DNA of 64,000 nt from Faecalibacterium sp. I3-3-89. Lineage in GTDB: Bacteria > Bacillota > Clostridia > Oscillospirales > Ruminococcaceae. The stretch's first letter is position 1, and the number at the start of each line of letters is the position of its first letter. Of the stretch, positions 41,860 through 51,821 are shown one piece after another. Below the pieces are notes generated by a model that saw only the letters and a program-made list of their open reading frames with translations, was not told the origin of the DNA and made no database searches. Position numbers and translations under genes: made by a program. The stretch covers positions 682,001 to 746,000 of the forward strand of contig NZ_CP094468.1 in NCBI RefSeq assembly GCF_023347275.1, in the 5' to 3' direction.

Positions 41860-42345
41860 ATGGCGAAGCAGTCTGGCGGCAATACCGCCCAGAGAGTCGA
41901 AGCGCTTGTCCGCCCCACCGTGGAGGGCATGGGCCTGCGCCTGTGGGATGTGGTCTTTGAGAAGGAAGGGCCGGACTGGTATCTTCGCGTGCTCATCGAC
42001 AAGGACGGCACCATGGACACCGACACCTGTGCGGAAGTGTCCCACGCGCTGGACCCCATCCTTGATGAGGCAGACCCCATCGACCAGAGCTATTATCTCG
42101 AGGTGGGCAGCCCCGGCCTTGGCCGTAAGCTGACCCGCCCGGAGCACTATGAGGCGCTCAAGGGCGAAAAGATCGGCGTCAAGCTCATCCGCCCTAACGC
42201 CGACGGCGTGCGCGAGTTTGCCGGCATCCTCAAAGGCCGTGAGGGCAGCACCGTCACGGTCGAGACCGAGAACGGCCCGGTGAGCTTTGAGGTGAGCGCT
42301 GCATCCAGCGTCCATCTCTGTGATGATGAACACCTGTTTGACTGA
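41860..42345 (+). CDS. rimP: Ribosome maturation factor RimP
   Basis: 161 residues. The N-terminal alpha/beta domain contains RVLIDKDGTMDTDTCAEVSH and YLEVGSPGLGRKLTRPEHYE; the C-terminal Sm-like domain follows (FAGILKGREGSTVTVETENG). Needed for 30S subunit maturation. The ATG at 41860 has TTGGAGG upstream; the longer open frame starts inside the leader. First gene of the classic rimP-nusA-rnpM-ylxQ-infB-rbfA operon. A short GCTCTCCC-GGGG-GGAGAGC hairpin (42353-42371), similar to the R1 repeat core, separates it from nusA. Confidence 0.95.
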   Translation: MAKQSGGNTAQRVEALVRPTVEGMGLRLWDVVFEKEGPDWYLRVLIDKDGTMDTDTCAEVSHALDPILDEADPIDQSYYLEVGSPGLGRKLTRPEHYEALKGEKIGVKLIRPNADGVREFAGILKGREGSTVTVETENGPVSFEVSAASSVHLCDDEHLFD

Positions 42346-42419
42346 AAACAGCTCTCCCGGGGGGAGAGCCAAAGAGGAACCGAGAGAAGATACAATATAA
42401 ACTAGGAGGAACCCGAAAA

Positions 42420-43541
42420 ATGGCAGCAGCGAACAACGAATTTTTTGAAGCTCTCTCCATGCTGGAGCACGAGCGCGGCATTACGGCAGAGTACCTGATC
42501 GACAAGATCAAGGCTGCTATCATCATTGCCGTGAAGAAGAACTATGAGGTCGAGGACGACCACGTCATGGTCGAGATCGACCCCGAGACCGGCAAGTTCA
42601 ACGTCGCCCTCATTCAGGACGTCGTGGCCGACGAGGACTGGTACGACGAGCACAGCGAGATCGGCATCACCGAGGCACAGCACATCCGCAAGAGCTATCA
42701 GGTGGGCGACCGGGTCGTGACCCCCCTCAAGACCAAGGACTTCGGCCGCATCGCCGCCCAGACCGCAAAGCACGTCATCCGTCAGGGCATCCGCGAGGCC
42801 GAGCGCAGCCAGCAGCTGAGCGAGATCCAGTCCCGCGCCCACGACATCGTGCAGGCCACCGTCACCCGCGTTGACCCCGAGAAGGGCATCGTTGCTCTCG
42901 ATCTGGGCAAGGGCGGCGAGGCCATCCTGCCCCGCAACGAGCAGGTGCCCGGCGAGGTGTATACCGAGGGACAGATGCTGCAGGTCTACATCGTGGATGT
43001 GGTGGCCAGCGAGCGCGGCCCCCGCGTCATGATCAGCCGCACCCACCCCGGCCTCGTCAAGCGTCTGTTCGAGCTGGAGGTGCCCGAGATCTATGACGGC
43101 ACCGTCGAGGTCAAGGCCATCAGCCGCGAGGCCGGTGCCCGCACCAAGATGGCCGTCTGGTCCAAGGACCCCAACGTCAACCCCGTCTCCGCCTGCATCG
43201 GCCCCCACGGCGACCGTGTGGCCGCTGTGGTCGAGAAGCTGGGCGGCGAGAAGATCGACATCGTGAAGTGGAGCGAGGATGTCTCCGAGTTCATCTCCGC
43301 TGCCCTCAGCCCCGCCAAGGTGGTCAAGGTCGAGCTTCTGCCCGGCGAGACCCGCTCCTGCCGCGTGACCGTGCCCGACCAGCAGCTGAGCCTTGCCATC
43401 GGCAATAAGGGCCAGAACGCCCGTCTGTGCGCCCGCCTGACCGGCTACAACATCGACATCCGCCCCGAGAGCGGCTACTACGGCGAGGAAGAGCCGAAGG
43501 CTGCCGAGGCGGAGAAGACCGAAGACACCGCCGCAGAATAA
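42420..43541 (+). CDS. nusA: Transcription termination/antitermination factor NusA
   Basis: 373 residues: N-terminal RNA polymerase-binding domain (EALSMLEHERGITAEYLIDK), S1 domain near residues 135-200 (GEAILPRNEQVPGEVYTEGQ), and two KH domains (VSACIGPHGDRVAAVVEKLG; LAIGNKGQNARLCARLTGY). The acidic C-terminal repeats of proteobacterial NusA are absent, as usual in Firmicutes; the tail is Glu/Ala-rich. AGGAGG precedes the ATG. It modulates pausing and termination and may act on the operon leader. Confidence 0.97.
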   Translation: MAAANNEFFEALSMLEHERGITAEYLIDKIKAAIIIAVKKNYEVEDDHVMVEIDPETGKFNVALIQDVVADEDWYDEHSEIGITEAQHIRKSYQVGDRVVTPLKTKDFGRIAAQTAKHVIRQGIREAERSQQLSEIQSRAHDIVQATVTRVDPEKGIVALDLGKGGEAILPRNEQVPGEVYTEGQMLQVYIVDVVASERGPRVMISRTHPGLVKRLFELEVPEIYDGTVEVKAISREAGARTKMAVWSKDPNVNPVSACIGPHGDRVAAVVEKLGGEKIDIVKWSEDVSEFISAALSPAKVVKVELLPGETRSCRVTVPDQQLSLAIGNKGQNARLCARLTGYNIDIRPESGYYGEEEPKAAEAEKTEDTAAE

Positions 43542-43574
43542 GCGCAGAACACCTGCCGAAGGAGGGAAAACCGG

Positions 43575-43880
43575 ATGGCACAAAAAAAGATCCCTGCCCG
43601 CCAGTGCATCGGCTGCATGACCAGCCGCCCCAAGAAGGAGCTGGTGCGTGTGGTGCGCGCACCCAGCGGAGAGATCAGCATCGACCCCGTGGGCAAGAAG
43701 CCCGGCCGCGGTGCTTACCTCTGCCCGGATGCCGCCTGCCTTGCAAAGGCAAAGAAGAAGAAGGCGCTGGAACGCTGCTTTGAGCAGCCGGTCCCCGCCG
43801 AGGTATACGATGCACTGGCCCAGCAGCTGGCCGGTGTGGAAGTGGAAAAGGAGGCTGACCGCGATGGCAAAGAAGCATAA
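43575..43880 (+). CDS. rnpM: RnpM (YlxR), RNase P modulator
   Basis: 101 residues with the YlxR fold signature: PARQCIGCMTSRPKKELVRV near the start and KKPGRGAYLCPDAACLAKAK. YlxR proteins bind RNA and have been reported to modulate RNase P. GAAGGAGG precedes the ATG. The end overlaps the ylxQ start by 17 bases. Confidence 0.92.
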   Translation: MAQKKIPARQCIGCMTSRPKKELVRVVRAPSGEISIDPVGKKPGRGAYLCPDAACLAKAKKKKALERCFEQPVPAEVYDALAQQLAGVEVEKEADRDGKEA

Positions 43881-44241
43881 CGCCCCCGAAAAACCGGCCC
43901 TCGAGCCGAAGGAGGCCCTGTTTCAGGCCGTGAGCCTCTGCCGCAAGGCGGGCGCACTGACCATGGGCTTCGATGCAGTGGAGGAGGCCGTCGTCAAGGG
44001 CAAGGCGTGGCTGGTCATGACCGCGTCGGACGCCAGCGCCAAGACCGTGCAGCGGCTCAACTACGCTGTGGGCGATATGGTGGACGTCATCCCCATGCCG
44101 CTGACACAGGATAAGCTGGCTGACATCAGCCGCAAACCGGTGGCCGTGTATGCTGTCACCGACCGCAACCTCGCCAAGCTCTGCTTTGACCGGCTGACGG
44201 CGTGCGGAGCGATTCAAAATGAGGAGGATATGAGCGAATGA
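43864..44241 (+). CDS. L7Ae/L30e-family ribosomal-like protein YlxQ
   Basis: 125 residues: LFQAVSLCRKAGALTMGFDA, KAWLVMTASDASAKTVQRL and PVAVYAVTDRNLAKLCF match the L7Ae/YlxQ RNA-binding fold. The exact role in Firmicutes is unclear; it probably binds kink-turn-like RNA. The start at 43864 lies inside the rnpM end and follows an AAGGAGG site; its stop overlaps the infB start (ATGA). Confidence 0.88.
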   Translation: MAKKHNAPEKPALEPKEALFQAVSLCRKAGALTMGFDAVEEAVVKGKAWLVMTASDASAKTVQRLNYAVGDMVDVIPMPLTQDKLADISRKPVAVYAVTDRNLAKLCFDRLTACGAIQNEEDMSE

Positions 44242-46685
44242 CCGTAAAATATAAAGTGAGCGATTTTGCAAAGGACCTGAGCATCTCTGCCAAGAAGGTC
44301 CTCGATGAACTGAACGCCATGGGCAGCACCGGCAAGAAGAACAGCTCCACTCTGGAGGAGAACGAGCTGAACTTCCTGCTGGAGAAGTTCAGCAAGGACA
44401 ACAGCGTCAAGAACCTCGATGAGTTCCTGAACAGCGCCAAGGCCCCCAAGGCCGAGGCAAAGCCTGCCGAGAAGAAGGCAGAGCCGAAGGCGGAGAAGAA
44501 GCCGGAGGCCAAGAGCGAGAAAAAGCCCGAGCCTGCAAAGGCTGAGGCAAAGCCCGCCGCCAAGCACGACAACGGCAAGAAGCCCGAGCAGCACAAGAAG
44601 CGGGAGGAGAAGACCGTCTCCCTGCGGGATCTGGCCCGTGAGACCGGCGCAAAGGCTACCGCTGCCCCTGCACAGTCCGTCTCCGTCCGCCGCGAGGACA
44701 ATCAGGTGACGGTGGACACCCGCACTGTCGATATGAACGTGGACCGCTTCGATGCCCGCTACGACGATCTGGCCTCCACCAAGAACACCGAAAACCGCCG
44801 CAAGCCCACCCCGCAGGGCAACAAGCAGAAGTTCACCCAGCGCGGCCAGCGCCAGCGCCAGCAGTTCCAGAAGGGCAAGCGCGAGACCGAGTTCGAGCGT
44901 CTGCAGCGCATCCAGCTGGAAAAGGCCCGCAACGCACAGCTGAAGGTCCTTATCCCCGATGAAATCACCGTCGGCGAGCTGGCCGCCCGCCTGAAGCAGC
45001 AGGCAGGCAAGGTCATCGCCAAGTTCATGCAGATGGGCGAGATGCACGCCATCAACGACGTCATCGACTTCGATACCGCTTCTCTGCTGGCCGAGGAGTT
45101 CCACGCCAAGGTCGAGAAGGAAGTCCACGTCACCATCGAAGAGCGCCTGTTCACGCAGGAGGAGGACGCACAGGAAGACCTCGTCACCCGTCCCCCGGTC
45201 GTCTGCGTCATGGGCCACGTTGACCACGGCAAGACCAGTATCCTCGACGCCATCCGCAAGACCAACGTCACCGCAGGCGAGGCCGGCGGCATCACGCAGG
45301 CCATCGGCGCCTATCAGGTCAAGGTCAACGACAGCCTCATCACCTTCCTCGATACCCCGGGCCATGAGGCATTCACCTCCATGCGTGCCCGCGGCGCCAA
45401 CATGACCGACATCGCCGTTCTGGTCGTTGCTGCCGATGACGGCATCATGCCCCAGACCGTCGAGTCCATCAACCACGCCAAGGCTGCCAACGTCAAGCTC
45501 ATCGTGGCCATGAACAAGATGGATAAGCCCACCGCCAACCCCGAGCGTGTGATGGAAGGCCTGACCAAGTACGGCATCATCACCGAGGACTGGGGCGGCG
45601 ACGTGGCCTGCATCCCCGTCTCTGCCCTGACCGGCATGGGCATCAACGACCTGCTGGAGCGCATCGCGCTGGAGGCCGAGGTCATGGAGCTGAAGGCCAA
45701 CCCCAACCGCCGCGCCAAGGGTGCTGTCGTCGAGGCCCGTCTGGATAAGGGTCAGGGTCCCATCGCTACCATTCTGGTGCAGAACGGCACCCTCCACTCC
45801 GGCGATGTCATCATCGCCGGTACCGCTGTGGGCCGCGTGCGCACCATGCGCAGCGACAAGGGTGTGCTGCTGAACGACGCAGGCCCCTCCACCCCCGTGG
45901 AGATCACCGGTCTGACCGCTGTGCCGGAGGCCGGCGACCTGTTCGAGGCCGTCGAGGACGAGCGTCTGGCTCGTGAGCTGGCCGAGCAGCGTGTTGCCGC
46001 CGCCAAGGAGAAGCAGTTCTCCTCCTTCCAGAAGGTCACGCTGGATAACCTGTTCAGCCAGATGGCACAGAACGACATGAAGGAGCTGGCCATCGTCGTC
46101 AAGGCGGATGTGCAGGGTTCCGCCGAGGCCGTCAAGCAGAGCCTCGAGAAGATCTCCAACGAGGAGGTCCGCGTCCGCGTCATCCACGCCGGTGTCGGTG
46201 CCATCAGCAAGTCCGACGTCGATCTGGCCGACGCCTCCAACGCTATCATCATCGGCTTCAACGTCCGCCCCGACAATGTGGCGAAGGAAGAGGCTGCGGC
46301 CACCAAGGTCGAGATGCGGATGTACCGCGTCATCTACGACGCCATCAACGACGTCACCGACGCTATGAAGGGTATGCTGGCTCCCAAGTTCCGCGAGGTG
46401 TCTCTGGGCGAGCTGCAGGTCCGTCAGGTCTACAAGATCAGCAACGTCGGCACCGTCGCAGGCTGCCGCGTCACCAGCGGCAAGATCACCCGCGACAGCA
46501 AGGTGCGCGTCGTCCGTGACGGCATCGTCATCACCGAGGACGAGATCGCATCGCTGAAGCGCTTTAAGGACGACGCCAAGGAAGTGGCCGAGGGTTACGA
46601 GTGCGGCGTCACTCTGGCAAAGTTTGCCGACGTCAAGGAAGGCGACGTCTACGAGGCCTTCAAGATGGAAGAATACCGCGACTAA
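44238..46685 (+). CDS. infB: Translation initiation factor IF-2
   Basis: 815 residues. A short IF2_N domain ([20 protein letters not shown]) is followed by a low-complexity Lys/Glu/Ala/Pro linker (residues ~70-210). The G domain carries [12 protein letters not shown] (G1), DTPGHEAF (G3), NKMDK (G4) and a SALTG G5 region. Domains II-IV with the fMet-tRNA-binding C-terminal part complete the protein ([20 protein letters not shown]). The GTPase places fMet-tRNA on the 30S subunit. The start overlaps ylxQ by four bases. Confidence 0.97.
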   Translation: MTVKYKVSDFAKDLSISAKKVLDELNAMGSTGKKNSSTLEENELNFLLEKFSKDNSVKNLDEFLNSAKAPKAEAKPAEKKAEPKAEKKPEAKSEKKPEPAKAEAKPAAKHDNGKKPEQHKKREEKTVSLRDLARETGAKATAAPAQSVSVRREDNQVTVDTRTVDMNVDRFDARYDDLASTKNTENRRKPTPQGNKQKFTQRGQRQRQQFQKGKRETEFERLQRIQLEKARNAQLKVLIPDEITVGELAARLKQQAGKVIAKFMQMGEMHAINDVIDFDTASLLAEEFHAKVEKEVHVTIEERLFTQEEDAQEDLVTRPPVVCVMGHVDHGKTSILDAIRKTNVTAGEAGGITQAIGAYQVKVNDSLITFLDTPGHEAFTSMRARGANMTDIAVLVVAADDGIMPQTVESINHAKAANVKLIVAMNKMDKPTANPERVMEGLTKYGIITEDWGGDVACIPVSALTGMGINDLLERIALEAEVMELKANPNRRAKGAVVEARLDKGQGPIATILVQNGTLHSGDVIIAGTAVGRVRTMRSDKGVLLNDAGPSTPVEITGLTAVPEAGDLFEAVEDERLARELAEQRVAAAKEKQFSSFQKVTLDNLFSQMAQNDMKELAIVVKADVQGSAEAVKQSLEKISNEEVRVRVIHAGVGAISKSDVDLADASNAIIIGFNVRPDNVAKEEAAATKVEMRMYRVIYDAINDVTDAMKGMLAPKFREVSLGELQVRQVYKISNVGTVAGCRVTSGKITRDSKVRVVRDGIVITEDEIASLKRFKDDAKEVAEGYECGVTLAKFADVKEGDVYEAFKMEEYRD

Positions 46686-46697
46686 GAGTTGAAGGTA

Positions 46698-46737
46698 CTG
46701 TTATCACCGCCCATCGGGCGGTGATAACAGACTTTTT
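46698..46737 (+). terminator. Terminator-like hairpin between infB and rbfA
   Basis: 15-bp perfect arms (46698-46712, 46716-46730; CTGTTATCACCGCCC and complement), 3-base loop, then ACTTTTTAG. Only 20 bases separate it from the rbfA ATG. Confidence 0.85.
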
Positions 46738-46749
46738 AGAGGAGAAACT

Positions 46750-47136
46750 ATGTCTCAGAAAAATATGGGCCGTCTGGCGCAGGACATGAAGCGTGAGCTG
46801 ATCGCCATCATCGGACGGCTGAAGGACCCGCGGCTGGAGGGCGGTCTGCTGACCGTCACCCGGCTGGATGTGACGCCGGATCTGGACGTGGCAAAGGTCT
46901 ATGTGAGCGTGATGGGCCGCGAGGACGGCCCCAAGCCTGCCATCGAGGCCCTGAACCGCGCCGCAGGCCATGTGCGCACCGAAGTGAGTAAAAAGATGCA
47001 CATCCGCAAGGCACCCCGCTTCATCTTTGTGGAGGACGACGGTGCCGCCTATGCAGCCCACATCAACGAGCTGCTCCGCACGCTGAATGTGAATGGCGAT
47101 GCCGAGGAGACTCAGCCCGCCGAGACCGAGGAATAA
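46750..47136 (+). CDS. rbfA: Ribosome-binding factor A
   Basis: 128 residues, typical KH-like RbfA: RLAQDMKRELIAIIGRLKDP at the N terminus, VTRLDVTPDLDVAKVYVSVM in the middle, and KKMHIRKAPRFIFVEDDGAA. It binds 16S rRNA during late 30S maturation and cold adaptation. AGAGGAG precedes the ATG. It follows the infB hairpin, so its expression depends on read-through or an unseen promoter. Confidence 0.94.
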   Translation: MSQKNMGRLAQDMKRELIAIIGRLKDPRLEGGLLTVTRLDVTPDLDVAKVYVSVMGREDGPKPAIEALNRAAGHVRTEVSKKMHIRKAPRFIFVEDDGAAYAAHINELLRTLNVNGDAEETQPAETEE

Positions 47137-47167
47137 ATCCAGCGCTGCGGAAAGGATGATCCATCGA

Positions 47168-48151
47168 ATGACAGAACAGCTCAATGTGCAGCAGATGGCC
47201 CAGCGCCTCTGTGCTGCGGACAACATTTTGATCCTGTGTCATAAAAACCCGGACGGCGACACCATCGGCTGCGGCAGCGCCCTCTGCCACGCGCTCAAGG
47301 CGCTGGGCAAGACGGCGGCTGTCCTCTGCTCCGATGCAGTGCCCTCCCGCTACAGCTTTACCGCGCCGGTGATGTTCCGGGGCGGCTTCGAGCCGAAGAC
47401 CGTCGTGGCCGTGGACGTTGCCAGCGTGCAGCTCTTCGGCGAAAACAACGGCGTGCCCCAGTATACCCGCCACATCGATCTCTGCATCGACCACCACGCG
47501 GGCAACAGCGGCTATGCGGACTTCACCCTGCTGGACGGCAGCGCGGCCGCAGCGGCAGAGCTTTTGTATGAGGTCATCAGCGAGATGGGCGTGGAGATCA
47601 CCCCCCTCATCGCCAACTGCCTTTACACCGGCCTTGCCACCGACACCGGCTGCTTCCGCTTCTCGTCCACCACGGCCAACACCCACCTTGTGGCGGCGAA
47701 GCTCATTCTGGCGGGCGCGCAGCTGGAAGAGCTGAACACTCTGCTCTTTGACACCAAGCCCCGGGAGCGGATGGAGGCCGAGCGCATCGCCCGCAACCAT
47801 CTGGAATATCATCTGGACGACCGCTGCGCCCTGATGTACCTTACCCGCGACGAGATCGAGCAGAGCGGCGTGGACCCTGCGGATCTGGAGGAGCTGACCA
47901 GCCTGCCCATCAGCATCGAGGGCGTCAAAGTGGGGCTACTGCTCCGCCAGCAGCCCGGCGGCAGCTACCGCATCAGCGTGCGCACCGCCAAGGGCGTGGA
48001 CGCCTGCGCCATCGCGCGGCGTCTGGGCGGCGGCGGCCACACCCGCGCGGCGGGCTGTGAGCTGCTGGGCAACCTCGACAACGCCAAGAACGCCATTCTG
48101 GCCGAAGTGCAGGCGGAGCTTGACCGCCCCGAGATGCAGGAGGAAGGCTGA
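47168..48151 (+). CDS. nrnA: DHH-family nanoRNase/pAp phosphatase NrnA
   Basis: 327 residues. DHH metal-binding motifs: CHKNPDGDTIGCGS, VAVDVAS, CIDHHAGN and ATDTGCFR; the DHHA1 substrate motif GGGGHTRAAG is near the C terminus. It degrades 2-5-nt RNA and dephosphorylates pAp. The ATG at 47168 (MTEQLNVQQ) is chosen; an ATG at 47156 lies too near the AAAGG site. Its stop overlaps the truB start (TGATG). Usual neighbour of rbfA and truB in Firmicutes. Confidence 0.92.
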   Translation: MTEQLNVQQMAQRLCAADNILILCHKNPDGDTIGCGSALCHALKALGKTAAVLCSDAVPSRYSFTAPVMFRGGFEPKTVVAVDVASVQLFGENNGVPQYTRHIDLCIDHHAGNSGYADFTLLDGSAAAAAELLYEVISEMGVEITPLIANCLYTGLATDTGCFRFSSTTANTHLVAAKLILAGAQLEELNTLLFDTKPRERMEAERIARNHLEYHLDDRCALMYLTRDEIEQSGVDPADLEELTSLPISIEGVKVGLLLRQQPGGSYRISVRTAKGVDACAIARRLGGGGHTRAAGCELLGNLDNAKNAILAEVQAELDRPEMQEEG

Positions 48152-49044
48152 TGCAGGGCATCCTGATCGTAGATAAGCCGATGGACTGGACCAGCTTCGA
48201 CGTCATCGCCAAGCTGCGCGGTATCCTCGGTACCCGCAAGCTGGGCCACAGCGGCACCCTCGACCCCATGGCCACCGGCGTTCTGCCGGTGTTCTGCGGC
48301 GGGGCCAGCAAGGCTGTGGACCTTCAGCTCGACCACACCAAGACCTACTGCGCCCGGCTGAAGCTGGGGCTGCGCACCGACACCGGCGACATCACCGGCA
48401 CCGTGCTGGAAACGGCCCCGGTGACGGCGGGGGAGGCCGAGCTGCTGGCGGTGCTGCCCCGGTTCCTCGGCCCGCAGATGCAGACGCCGCCCATGTATTC
48501 GGCGGTCAAGCTCAACGGCCAGCCCCTCTATAAGCTGGCCCGCGAGGGCGTGACCGTGGAGCGGAAGGCCCGCCCCATCGAGATACTGGACATCCGGTAC
48601 GGCGGCAGCCCGGCGGAGAACGAATACGTCCTCACGGTCCGCTGCTCCAAGGGCACCTATATCCGTACCCTGCTGGAGGACATCGCTGCGGCGATGGGCC
48701 AGAAGGGCACCATGAGCGCTCTGCGCCGGACGACGGCAGGCGTCTACACCGAGGCCGACGCCCACACGCTGGAAGAGATCCAGGCCGCGAAGGACGCAGG
48801 CCCCGAGGCGCTGCAGGCGCTGATGCTGCCGGTGGAGAGCGTGTTCGAGTCTCTGCCCCTGCTGGTGGTGGAGCCGAGGGTGGAGCAGCATCTTTACAAT
48901 GGCTGCCCCACCAGCCGCTACCCGGCGGCAGATGGCCGCTACCGCGTGCGCAGCGCCGGGGGACAGTTCCTCGGGCTTGCAAAGATCACCGGCGGCGTGC
49001 TCAAGGTCGAAAAACTCTTCGTAGAGAGAAACGAAAAGGACTAA
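48151..49044 (+). CDS. truB: tRNA pseudouridine-55 synthase TruB
   Basis: 297 residues. The catalytic Asp is in GHSGTLDPMATGVLPVFCGG; KPMDWTSFDVIAKLR precedes it, and KGTYIRTLLEDIAAAMG is the second conserved region. A short PUA-like C-terminal part is present. It converts U55 of tRNA to pseudouridine in the T loop. The start overlaps the nrnA stop, so expression is coupled; ribF starts 6 bases after the stop. Confidence 0.95.
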   Translation: MQGILIVDKPMDWTSFDVIAKLRGILGTRKLGHSGTLDPMATGVLPVFCGGASKAVDLQLDHTKTYCARLKLGLRTDTGDITGTVLETAPVTAGEAELLAVLPRFLGPQMQTPPMYSAVKLNGQPLYKLAREGVTVERKARPIEILDIRYGGSPAENEYVLTVRCSKGTYIRTLLEDIAAAMGQKGTMSALRRTTAGVYTEADAHTLEEIQAAKDAGPEALQALMLPVESVFESLPLLVVEPRVEQHLYNGCPTSRYPAADGRYRVRSAGGQFLGLAKITGGVLKVEKLFVERNEKD

Positions 49045-49050
49045 ACATTC

Positions 49051-49968
49051 ATGCAGATCTATTCGCAGCTTGCGCCGCTTGCGCTGGGCGGTGCCCACGG
49101 CTCTGCTGTGGCAATGGGCTTTTTTGACGGCATCCACATCGGCCACCGGGCTGTCATCGGCAGCGCGGTGGAGTGGGCCAAAGCCCATGGCGCGGCCCCG
49201 GTGGTCTTCACCTTCCGCCTGCCCGCCGAGAACAAGATGAAGGGCAAGCGGCTGCTCTCCACCGAGGACAAGCACGCCCTCATCGCCAGCCTCGGCGTCG
49301 AGCACTACCTCTGCCCCGATTTCGAGGAGATCAAGGCCATGACGCCCGAGCAGTTCGTGCTGGGCATCATCCGGGACTGCAACGCCCGGGCGCTGTTCTG
49401 CGGCGAGAACTTCACCTTTGGTGCCAAGGCGGCGGGCACGCCGGAGCTGCTGCGTCAGCTCTGCGCACCGCTGGGCGTGGAGGTGATCGTCCTGCCGATG
49501 GCGCAGTTCGAGGAGAAACCGGTCTCCTCCACCCGCATCCGCACTGCTCTGGAGGGCGGCGACATCCCGGCGGCCAACGCCATGCTGGGGATGCCCTACG
49601 CCATCCGCTTCACGGTGCACCACGGGGCGGGCCTTGGCCGGACGCTGGGGGTGCCCACCATCAACCAGATCTATCCGCAGGGCTTCCAGCTGCCCCGGTA
49701 CGGCATCTATATCACCCGCACCAAGATCGGAGAGCACTGGTATCCTTCGGCCACTGGTCTCGGCACCCGGCCCACCGTCAACAGCGACGAGAGCAAGGTG
49801 ACCTGTGAGACCTTCATCCCGGGCTTTACCGGCGACCTTTACGGCACCGACCCGGTGGTGGAGTTCCACGCCTACCTCAGCCCCAGCAAAAAGTTCGACA
49901 CGCTGGATGAGCTGCGGGGCTGCATCGACCACGCAGCGAAGCGCGCACAGGAATACTTTGCGGAGTGA
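49051..49968 (+). CDS. ribF: Bifunctional riboflavin kinase/FAD synthetase RibF
   Basis: 305 residues. The N-terminal FMN adenylyltransferase domain carries GFFDGIHIGH (HxGH nucleotide-binding motif) and SSTRIR; the C-terminal riboflavin kinase domain has GRTLGVPTINQIYPQG and GLGTRPTV. It makes FMN and FAD. Last gene of the rimP-ribF block; a hairpin with a modest T-run follows. Confidence 0.95.
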   Translation: MQIYSQLAPLALGGAHGSAVAMGFFDGIHIGHRAVIGSAVEWAKAHGAAPVVFTFRLPAENKMKGKRLLSTEDKHALIASLGVEHYLCPDFEEIKAMTPEQFVLGIIRDCNARALFCGENFTFGAKAAGTPELLRQLCAPLGVEVIVLPMAQFEEKPVSSTRIRTALEGGDIPAANAMLGMPYAIRFTVHHGAGLGRTLGVPTINQIYPQGFQLPRYGIYITRTKIGEHWYPSATGLGTRPTVNSDESKVTCETFIPGFTGDLYGTDPVVEFHAYLSPSKKFDTLDELRGCIDHAAKRAQEYFAE

Positions 49969-49997
49969 CGGCACCGTCCGCTGAACAAAAAGAAAGA

Positions 49998-50039
49998 AGC
50001 ACCCTGCTGATGCGCTTGCATCGGCGGGGTGCTTTCTGC
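49998..50039 (+). terminator. Terminator after ribF
   Basis: GAAGCACCCTGCTGATGC, GCTT, GCATCGGCGGGGTGCTTTCT. It lies between convergent genes and may serve both. Confidence 0.7.
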
Positions 50040-50043
50040 TTGG

Positions 50044-51594
50044 TCAAAAGTAGAAGCCCGAAAGGTAAAGGTGCTCCACGGTCTCTTTTTCGGCGTCGGA
50101 GAGGGAGGCGTCTGCGGCCATGGCGGCGCGGATGCTCTCCCGGGTGTCGGGGTAGGCAGAGAGGGAGGAAAAGCACGCAGTGCTGTCCGCGTCGAGCCGG
50201 AGGACGGTGCGGCTCTGGGGCGTCCATTCCGCCCAGCCCGGGGTGCCGCTGGTCATGAAATCGGCGAGGGACTGCTTCAGGCGGGAGGAGAGGGCCTGTG
50301 CACCCTCGGAGGAGAGGTCGGCGCAGCGGGAGAAGCTGCTCTCGCCCGACAAAAGGGCCAGCAGGATGCCGTGGAAGGAGCCGAGGCCCGGGAGGACGGT
50401 GCGGCTGTCGGCCCCGCCGTAGTCGATGAGGCCCAGCCAGACCGGTGCGCTGCCGCCCAGCGCCTCGGCGAGGGCCTCGGTGCTGCTCCACCGGCAGAGG
50501 GCCGAGCCGTACCGGACGGCGTAGGCCCGGGCCGGGCCGGAGGCGGGCCGCAGGTCGTCCCGGACGAGGCCGCTGAACTCAGTAGCGCTGCTCAGGAGCA
50601 GGAGGGGGACGGCGCTCCGGGCATCCCGGGGGAGCAGCGCCTCGTCGGCATAGAGGATGGAGGGCGCACCGAGGGCCGCGATGCGGGCCGGTTCGAGGCC
50701 GCAGAGCCACTCCCGGACGTCAGCCCCCGGCGTCAGCAGCCATCCGGCGGCGGAAGCCGGGTCGGCAAACAGGCCGTCCTCCACGGCCAGCGGCGCGAAG
50801 CGCTCGGCCAGCTGACGGGCCGAAGCGTCCGGGTCGGCCAGAGACCAGCCGCCCGAGAGCGCAATGGCCCTCTGGAAACGGCCCCGGGAGAGGGGGCTGG
50901 CCGCGAGGGCAGCCGCCATCCGTCCGCCGTCGGAAAAGCCGCAGAGGGTGATGCTGGCCCCATCGCCGCCGAAGTGGTGGATGTTCTCCTTCACCCAGTC
51001 CAGCGCCCGGAGGATGTCCAGCAGGGCAAAGTTCCCGGCGGTGTCTGAACCGGCGGTGAGGGCGGGCAGGCAGTTCCAGCCGAACAGCCCCAGCCGGTAA
51101 CTGAGGGCCACGAAGACGCAGCCGGTGTCCCGCACAAGTGCGCTGCCGGGCAGCTCCTGCGGCGAGCCGGAGAAAGCGCTGCCATGGAGATAGACGAGGA
51201 CGGGCCGCTTTTTTGCCTCCGGCACGGAATAGATGTCCAGCGTCAGACAGTCCTCGGTGCCGAGGGGGAAGCTGGTGTGCTGATACGCTGCCGGGGCGGG
51301 GGCGGTGCAGTCCCGCACTGTCCGCCAGCGGGCAGGCTCTCGGGGGGATGTCCAGCGGTCCTCGCCTGTGGGTGCGGCCCCGTAGGGGATGCCGTACCAG
51401 CAGAGGGTGCCATCCTCCCGCGCCCTGCCCCGCACCGGGCCATACTGAGTCGGGCGGAGGGGCGTGACGGGGGAGAACAGGCCGTTTTCGGATGGGGAAG
51501 GAGCGGCATCGGCCGGGCAGAGCGGGCAGGCCAGCGCCGCTGCGGCGGCTGCGCTCCCTTTCAGGAAGCTGCGGCGGGAAAATTCACATAACAT
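50044..51594 (-). CDS. Type-B carboxylesterase, Tat-exported
   Basis: 516 residues. SRRSFLKG near the N terminus followed by an Ala-rich hydrophobic stretch ending LACPLC gives a twin-arginine signal that could also be a lipoprotein signal. Family features: YGPVRGRAREDGTLCWYGIP, EDCLTLDIYS, oxyanion-type YLHGSAFSGS, nucleophile Ser in CGFSDGG and the His region GSFHGILLAL. The ATG at 51594 is preferred to 51609 because GAGG is then well placed. It sits alone, against the direction of the flanking translation genes. It may hydrolyse dietary esters outside the cell; substrate unknown. Confidence 0.85.
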   Translation of the reverse strand: MLCEFSRRSFLKGSAAAAAALACPLCPADAAPSPSENGLFSPVTPLRPTQYGPVRGRAREDGTLCWYGIPYGAAPTGEDRWTSPREPARWRTVRDCTAPAPAAYQHTSFPLGTEDCLTLDIYSVPEAKKRPVLVYLHGSAFSGSPQELPGSALVRDTGCVFVALSYRLGLFGWNCLPALTAGSDTAGNFALLDILRALDWVKENIHHFGGDGASITLCGFSDGGRMAAALAASPLSRGRFQRAIALSGGWSLADPDASARQLAERFAPLAVEDGLFADPASAAGWLLTPGADVREWLCGLEPARIAALGAPSILYADEALLPRDARSAVPLLLLSSATEFSGLVRDDLRPASGPARAYAVRYGSALCRWSSTEALAEALGGSAPVWLGLIDYGGADSRTVLPGLGSFHGILLALLSGESSFSRCADLSSEGAQALSSRLKQSLADFMTSGTPGWAEWTPQSRTVLRLDADSTACFSSLSAYPDTRESIRAAMAADASLSDAEKETVEHLYLSGFYF

Positions 51595-51686
51595 ATAGAG
51601 ATACCTCATTCTGATAACAGACAGATTATACCATGACTCGACAGAAAAACAATATCCTCATTTTTGCACATCTGTAAAAATTTTTC

Positions 51687-51715
51687 TTGCTTTTTACGGT
51701 CGTTTCTGTTATACT
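51687..51715 (+). promoter_or_regulatory. Promoter of rpsO
   Basis: TTGCTT (51687-51692), 17 bases, TATACT (51710-51715). The ~100-nt leader 51722-51821 has GC-rich stem potential (TACGGGGCTGGGA ... CCGGGAGTACCG), possibly for S15 feedback. Confidence 0.65.
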
Positions 51716-51821
51716 AGCACTGTTACCGCGATACGGGGCTGGGAGTATGCCCATCCGGGAGTACCGTTTTCCCGCTGCTGTGCCGTCGGCAAATAAAATT
51801 TTATAAAGAGGTACTGTTACT

